This document shows positions 59,500 through 64,000 of a stretch of 64,000 nt of DNA, in pieces. Under the pieces are notes generated by a model. That model did no database searches, was not told the origin of the DNA, and saw only the letters and a list, made by a program, of their open reading frames with translations. The translations under genes were made by a program, and so were the position numbers. How positions within the stretch are numbered: the stretch's first letter is position 1; every line of letters begins with the position of its first letter. This DNA comes from Marasmius tenuissimus (lineage: Eukaryota > Basidiomycota > Agaricomycetes > Agaricales > Marasmiaceae): NCBI GenBank assembly GCA_029532415.1, contig JAQOTA010000048.1, positions 50,001 to 114,000 of the forward strand. Direction: 5' to 3'.

Positions 59500-60347
59500 A
59501 TGCCCACGAAAGGCGTGCAGGACTTGCGTGTAAAGGTTGACGAGGCTATCCGTCGAGGCGCTGAGGTTTGTGTTGCCCGGAAGCCTGTAGGAAAGACCCG
59601 CCGTGATGGTGACTGCGTCCTCCGTGAGCACATTGACATGGGTAGAGGGCGATCCTTTGAAAATGTTAGTCGAATTTTCGAAACAGTAAGTCACAATTCT
59701 CACCTTGGTGGACTAGCAACTCATTTTCTTGGTAGTGCATTGCCCAGGGTCATAAACATGGGGGGTCACATATTACCCCATCCCTCCCGCCGAAAATCAT
59801 GCATGAGTTTGAGGTACTCAAAGCAATCCATGATGTGACTGGCCGGCAGCTGGTGAACAACGGAAGTTCACTGGCTGCCGAGCAGGAAGTCCTGGGCCTT
59901 CTTGAGTGGCGTATCGAAGCGGCAGCGGACAAAATCCGGCATTTCGCTCATACCGGTTGTGAACCAGCCAGTCCGCCACCTTCACCGGTCTCGTTTCCTC
60001 CCTCATCTCCACCTCCTTCCTCTCCAACTATGGTCGGCTCTTCGGAGGTTGATTATTCTGATTATTCTCCTCCCGCATATCGGCCTGCTGCTAGGATGAG
60101 TACAGGAGGGAAGAGGCGTGCCGATATCCCTCCGCTCATTCTGCCTCCTCCTGCCCCTACCGCCTCCTCGTCTCATGTCACTCTCGAAGAAAGTCGCAAG
60201 AGACCTGCTTACGTCGAAGATGAAGTGGCAAACAAGAGGATGAGGTTCAGTAAGTCTTCCATTGCTGTTGAATAGGGAAATGCATACTCACCGATTTGTA
60301 CAGACGCCGAGGACGTGATTGACCTCACTGGCGACGATTCCGATTAA
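59500..60347 (+). CDS. 247-aa protein ending in a SUMO-interaction-like motif
   Basis: Three exons (59500-59685, 59736-60249, 60304-60347) give 247 residues in frame. The N-terminal 60 residues are basic (IRRGAEVCVARKPVGKTRR). A helical middle part (HEFEVLKAIHDVTGRQLVNN ... LLEWRIEAAADKIRHFA) follows. A Pro/Ser-rich stretch with basic patches (GGKRRADI, NKRMRF) leads to the C-terminal DVIDLTGDDSD, which has the hydrophobic core plus acidic flank of a SUMO-interaction motif. No family is recognised. A nuclear role is inferred from these motifs. The last 14 residues are encoded on a separate exon. Confidence 0.78.
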
Positions 60348-61375
60348 GAAACAACTTTCCCGCCAACTCATGCACTCTGACCTCCAGCCGCCAGTTAAAG
60401 TTATCGCTTTCTCTTCAATGCCTATTGCCCTGATGATCACTATCCTTCCCTTGATCATGTTGCATTGCATATATTCCTTCTTGTCGCTTTGTTCGTGTTT
60501 TCTATGTCTTGTTCTCAGTGACCTTCGTTACTTTCTCGTGACCGTTGCTATCTTAGCTGTGTCTGAACTAATACAAGCATGTATCGTCAGCTCAGCATAT
60601 CACTGAATCGGTTCGATTATGATGAAAAAAAAGGTAGCGGCTGAGTTGAGTTTGAAAAACCTCGTCACCAACACCTTTGATGAGTTGATTTCGGCGTTCA
60701 AGAGCGTAAGTACAGTAATATAAGATACAATGTCCGGTCTACTATAGATACTGTGTCTAACATTAACAGTTACAAGGGGGGGAAACAACTTACCGATGGT
60801 GTGGGCGCCCTTCCTGATGACGGTTGAGTTGAAGGGTCGCAGAGTTTGTTCCTGTTTACACGGACCCAGTTTGACGCACAGAATTTTGGTGATTTGGGCG
60901 TCTGGTTCAACGGGCCGATTCAAGCGCTTTGAGAACGGGCCGCCTTGCGAGGCGCCCAAATCAACAAAATTCTCGCATGTCAAAATGAGTCCGTGTAAAC
61001 AAGAACAAATTCTGCGACTCTTTCACCACGACTACCACCAGCCTGGGTAAGTACTCTATGCCAAGTCCCCGTATGTAGACCTTGTAGTCAGTCGAGTACT
61101 CAGTATTAGACTTCCAGTTGTAATGGAAACCCTGACGCGAAACTGTGCGCCTGAATAGAATAGAAACAGTCTGTAATTTTTAACGATTAAGGCTCTAAGC
61201 CTCCATCCTTCTCGACTCTCAGTGTCAAATCCAAAGCTGACTGCTCCATAGGCCACGGCATTCCCTTTCAAGACTCTTTCAGGTGTATTGTGAAGTCCTA
61301 GTCAAAGAGAAGAAACAACACTCGAGGTGAGGTGGGGCCAGCATTCGCATCGTCACCCAAGCTCAATCTTTACAG
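60348..61375. other. intergenic with a large palindrome
   Basis: The stretch holds the 3' flank of the SIM-bearing gene, the palindromic element at 60787-61055, and the upstream region of the KOW gene. A first exon of the KOW gene may lie here but could not be fixed. Confidence 0.5.
60787..61055. repeat. imperfect palindrome, MITE-like
   Basis: The left arm (about 60812-60900) and right arm (about 60951-61040) are reverse complements at roughly 80% or better. Matching segments include GTCGCAGA(G/A)TTTGTTC, TGTTTACACGGAC and GATTTGGGCG. The spacer (about 60901-60950) is GC-rich. Weaker matching extends outward to about 60787 and 61055 (ACTTACC near both ends). It could form a long hairpin and resembles a miniature inverted-repeat element. 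Confidence 0.85.
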
Positions 61376-64000
61376 ATGGTACACACACGCTGGATTTTGC
61401 TGAAGTTCCTCGGCTCACCGCAGCTCACAAGTTGTCGCCGTTTCTAGATATCGAAGCCCAGGCGGAAAGCGATGAGGAGGATGAATATGAGCTTGGTGGA
61501 ATCTCACAAGAAGGTACGCACTGTATTTCAACTAACCTGCATATGTTTAACGCATTTTGATAGCCAACAATGACGACGACGGAGAGGCAGAAGAAGAACG
61601 GCCCCCCACCGCAGCAGAAAGATCTTCCAATCCGCCTCTACGAGACTACCGAAGAGAGTTTGAAACTGTGATACAACGGTATGGGGACAGCTCAAAGACT
61701 CGCCATGACGCGGGCGATCTAGACTCCAGTTCGGGCACCAGTACTCGAAATGCTGGTGTGGATCCCACTGAGTCGTTGCGCTTGATCATGGCGCCCTTGC
61801 TCCTTCGAAATCCCAATCCTGAAGTTGCAGTTATGATAGGGCGCGATGCTGAAGAGAGAGAGGCAAGACAGGCGGCAGAAAAGGCGTATGAGTGGGCGAA
61901 GGAGGAGAATATTCTCAAGGAAGGTGTGACGGCGGAAGAGTTCTTGCAACCAGCGAGGAAAAAGCTCTGTAAAGAGCCCGCTGGAGTTGAGAGGGCGGCT
62001 CGAGGCGAAATGACTGCGAAGTTGAAGTCTTGGCAAGAATGGGGTGCGAAATGGAATCAGAAAGGTCCAGAGGAAGCCTCTTGGGTAGCCAGCCGGCCTC
62101 TGGCTCCAGGAGAGTGGGTTAGAGTTCGTGGTGGAACCTATCACGGGGACGAGGGCATGATTCATGACGAGAATCGCTTTGTCGACGGATCACCCAAGGA
62201 CTGCCAATACACAGTACTTCTCGTACCTCGCCTTGCTCCCGCTCACGCAGTTGGAATTCGGTCAAACAAGCGAAAGCGTCCCTTCAGTGAGCGATGGACC
62301 CCTCGCCCATTTGACCCCACTGAGTACAAGGTGCGGCGCGGAGGAACATCCCTACCCAAATCCGACCAAGATGTGTTGTTCAAATACAACAACATGACAT
62401 TCTCTCATGGCCTTCTCGTCAAGGTTTATACGGGCAATAGTTTGGTTCCGGTCGAACGCATCTCACAACCCCTAACCCACATCTTCCGAAAGCACCCCTT
62501 CTGCCGAAACTTTCCCTTCCCGCTTCCAGCGCTTTGGCAGTTCGAATTTGGAGAGGAGGTTTTCTTCTCGACAGATCAGGGAGAAGACTCTACCTTGTAT
62601 GGAATCAGCCCAGGTTCAAAGGGCATTCTTTGCGATCAGGTGGACGACCAGTTTTTGGTTGATTTTGGCAAGGGTGCAGATGGAGAAGATGACATTCAGC
62701 CGGTTCCGGAGAGATTCCTTCGAAAAGTTGTTGCGCCAGGTGACTATGTCCGTGTACTCTCAGGACCTTTTCAAGGGCGAGAGGGCTCGGTAGTCGAGAA
62801 ACACGGGGCAACGTTGGCAATACTGGAGAAGAATGATGCGTCAAGCAAGGCGAGTACCATACCGACCGTTGATCCTTCGAGGCTAATAATCCTCTTGTAG
62901 TGCTTCCTAGTCCAAAGAAATTGTGTTCGCCGAGAGAAACCGTCATTCTACAAACCACCTTCAGTGCCATGGTTGGGTGAAGAGGTCAGAATCGAGTTCG
63001 GTCGGCATGCCGGTCAGTTTGGGATCATCAAAGACGCACAGCTGGGTCCCTACGGCGACTGCTTCATGCTATCCCTCTATATACCAGCATTGGATTGCTC
63101 AGCAAAGGCAGAAGATAACAATGTCTTTTTGAAAGGGTGGGTTCATTGATTTTTTACAATCGCTATACAAGGCTAATCTGTTGCTATTCCTCAAGAACTC
63201 AGTGCCGTTTGTGGGAGCGTTTTCCTTCTGACAAAAAGGAGTGGCAGATAGACTCTCGTACGCGACGGCTACGATCTGGACAGGTTCCCTGGACACGAGT
63301 TCGGGTGGCTGTCACACACGGTCAGAATAAGGGATACGTTGGAACTGTGCGGGACGTCAACCGTACTACAAAAATCGGCGCCAAATCAGGTCTAGAGCTT
63401 GACATTGAGCTCGACGTGGTTCGTGTGGGGTCTAGCATGCCAACAGTGAAGATATATTACGACTCGGTACGGGAGTTGCGGTCTGGGAAGACTCTGAACG
63501 ACTTCCGGCCGGTCTCACAGGACCAAATGTTTTTCGCCCCGAATCCGGACTTCAAAGGAGACAGAAAGCGTTTGCGACAACACGTACTTCCAACTATCAC
63601 CTTAGATACCTCCGAAAACCCTCTTACCTGGGCCCCTGCCGGCTCTGCTGAATTCGAGGAGTACCTACGTCGGGAACACTCACGGCTCGAGCAAAAAACT
63701 TCGTCGGCGCCCGAGGATCCCCTTGCAACCCCTCCACCAGAGGACAATCTGGCGCTCGAATCGCCTCGGGCTGGAACGCCCCAGCCAGACCTCCACTGGG
63801 GCCCAATGGATGTCTGGAACCCTGGCTATGAGCAGTACTGGGAGATAGTCAGTGGTCCGGTACCAGCATCTCCTCGTAGTATGAGCCCAGCTCCCTCTCC
63901 TCAGCGCTGTTCAACTTCTGCAGTTGCTAGCCGTTCCACTGCTTCCTCTTCCTCCAACGTTGCGTCTTCCTCTGTTGCTACCCCCAGCCATTGGATTGCT
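61376..64000 (+). CDS. multi-KOW Spt5-like protein, incomplete at both ends
   Basis: Four in-phase exons are visible (61376-61513, 61564-62853, 62911-63136, 63196 to the window end), about 820 codons without a stop. The first begins at a splice acceptor, so the true start lies upstream. An acidic N-terminus (SDEEDEYELGG, NNDDDGEAEEE) resembles that of Spt5. At least four KOW-type motifs follow: GEWVRVRGGTYHGDEGMI, GDYVRVLSGPFQGREGSVVE, GEEVRIEFGRHAGQFGIIKD and TRVRVAVTHGQNKGYVGTV. A Pro/Ser-rich C-terminal region then begins. I could not find an NGN domain, so it is unlikely to be the housekeeping Spt5. Such KOW proteins may be element-borne paralogues; that is inference. Confidence 0.82.

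Noticed and set aside
1..64000. CRISPR arrays, bacterial operons, riboswitches
   Set aside because: The spliced gene structures are eukaryotic, and no regularly spaced short repeats with unique spacers were seen.

Overview
The window is nuclear DNA of a filamentous basidiomycete, most likely an agaricomycete. The evidence is many short (47-95 bp) GT-AG introns, a dense set of F-box/LRR-like genes, a Psd2-type phosphatidylserine decarboxylase with C2 domains, a secreted family known from basidiomycetes, a thaumatin-like gene, and a KDZ-family transposase gene typical of basidiomycete genomes. The multi-exon gene models below were built by hand: splice sites were read from the sequence and exon lengths checked for frame.

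Layout. 0-4.9 kb: a GTGTACAA-rich repeat block, then a 5'-truncated Ty1/copia retroelement (integrase, reverse transcriptase, RNase H, 3' LTR) whose LTR lies against a broken F-box gene. 5.4-11.2 kb: a decayed, repeatedly duplicated minus-strand segment that still carries recognisable splice junctions. 11.2-14.0 kb: nothing recognised. 14.1-21.2 kb: two intact minus-strand housekeeping-type genes, PSD2-like (10 exons) and a secreted, probably GPI-anchored glycoprotein (5 exons), with a small HMG/YABBY-like gene divergent from the latter. 22.7-43.0 kb: an F-box-rich region (two tandem paralogues, one frameshifted copy, three others), interspersed with a thaumatin-like gene, its decayed duplicate, and a Rossmann-fold NAD(P)-binding gene. 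44.8-46.9 kb: a membrane-anchored histidine-phosphatase-like gene of 12 exons that lacks the usual HD motif.

49.9-64.0 kb is the most unusual part. A Baeyer-Villiger-type monooxygenase gene stops abruptly and is followed by an array of GTTTAA-type motifs. An intact 12-exon KDZ (CxC2) transposase gene of 1182 codons comes next. Three further genes follow: a 641-aa protein of unknown family, a 247-aa protein ending in a SUMO-interaction-like motif, and a multi-KOW Spt5-like protein running off the window. A large imperfect palindrome and a lone copy of one of its arms lie between these genes. My inference is that the KDZ transposon interrupted the monooxygenase gene and that the three extra genes may be cargo or neighbours accumulated in the same mobile region. 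Whether all of them move together cannot be decided from this window.
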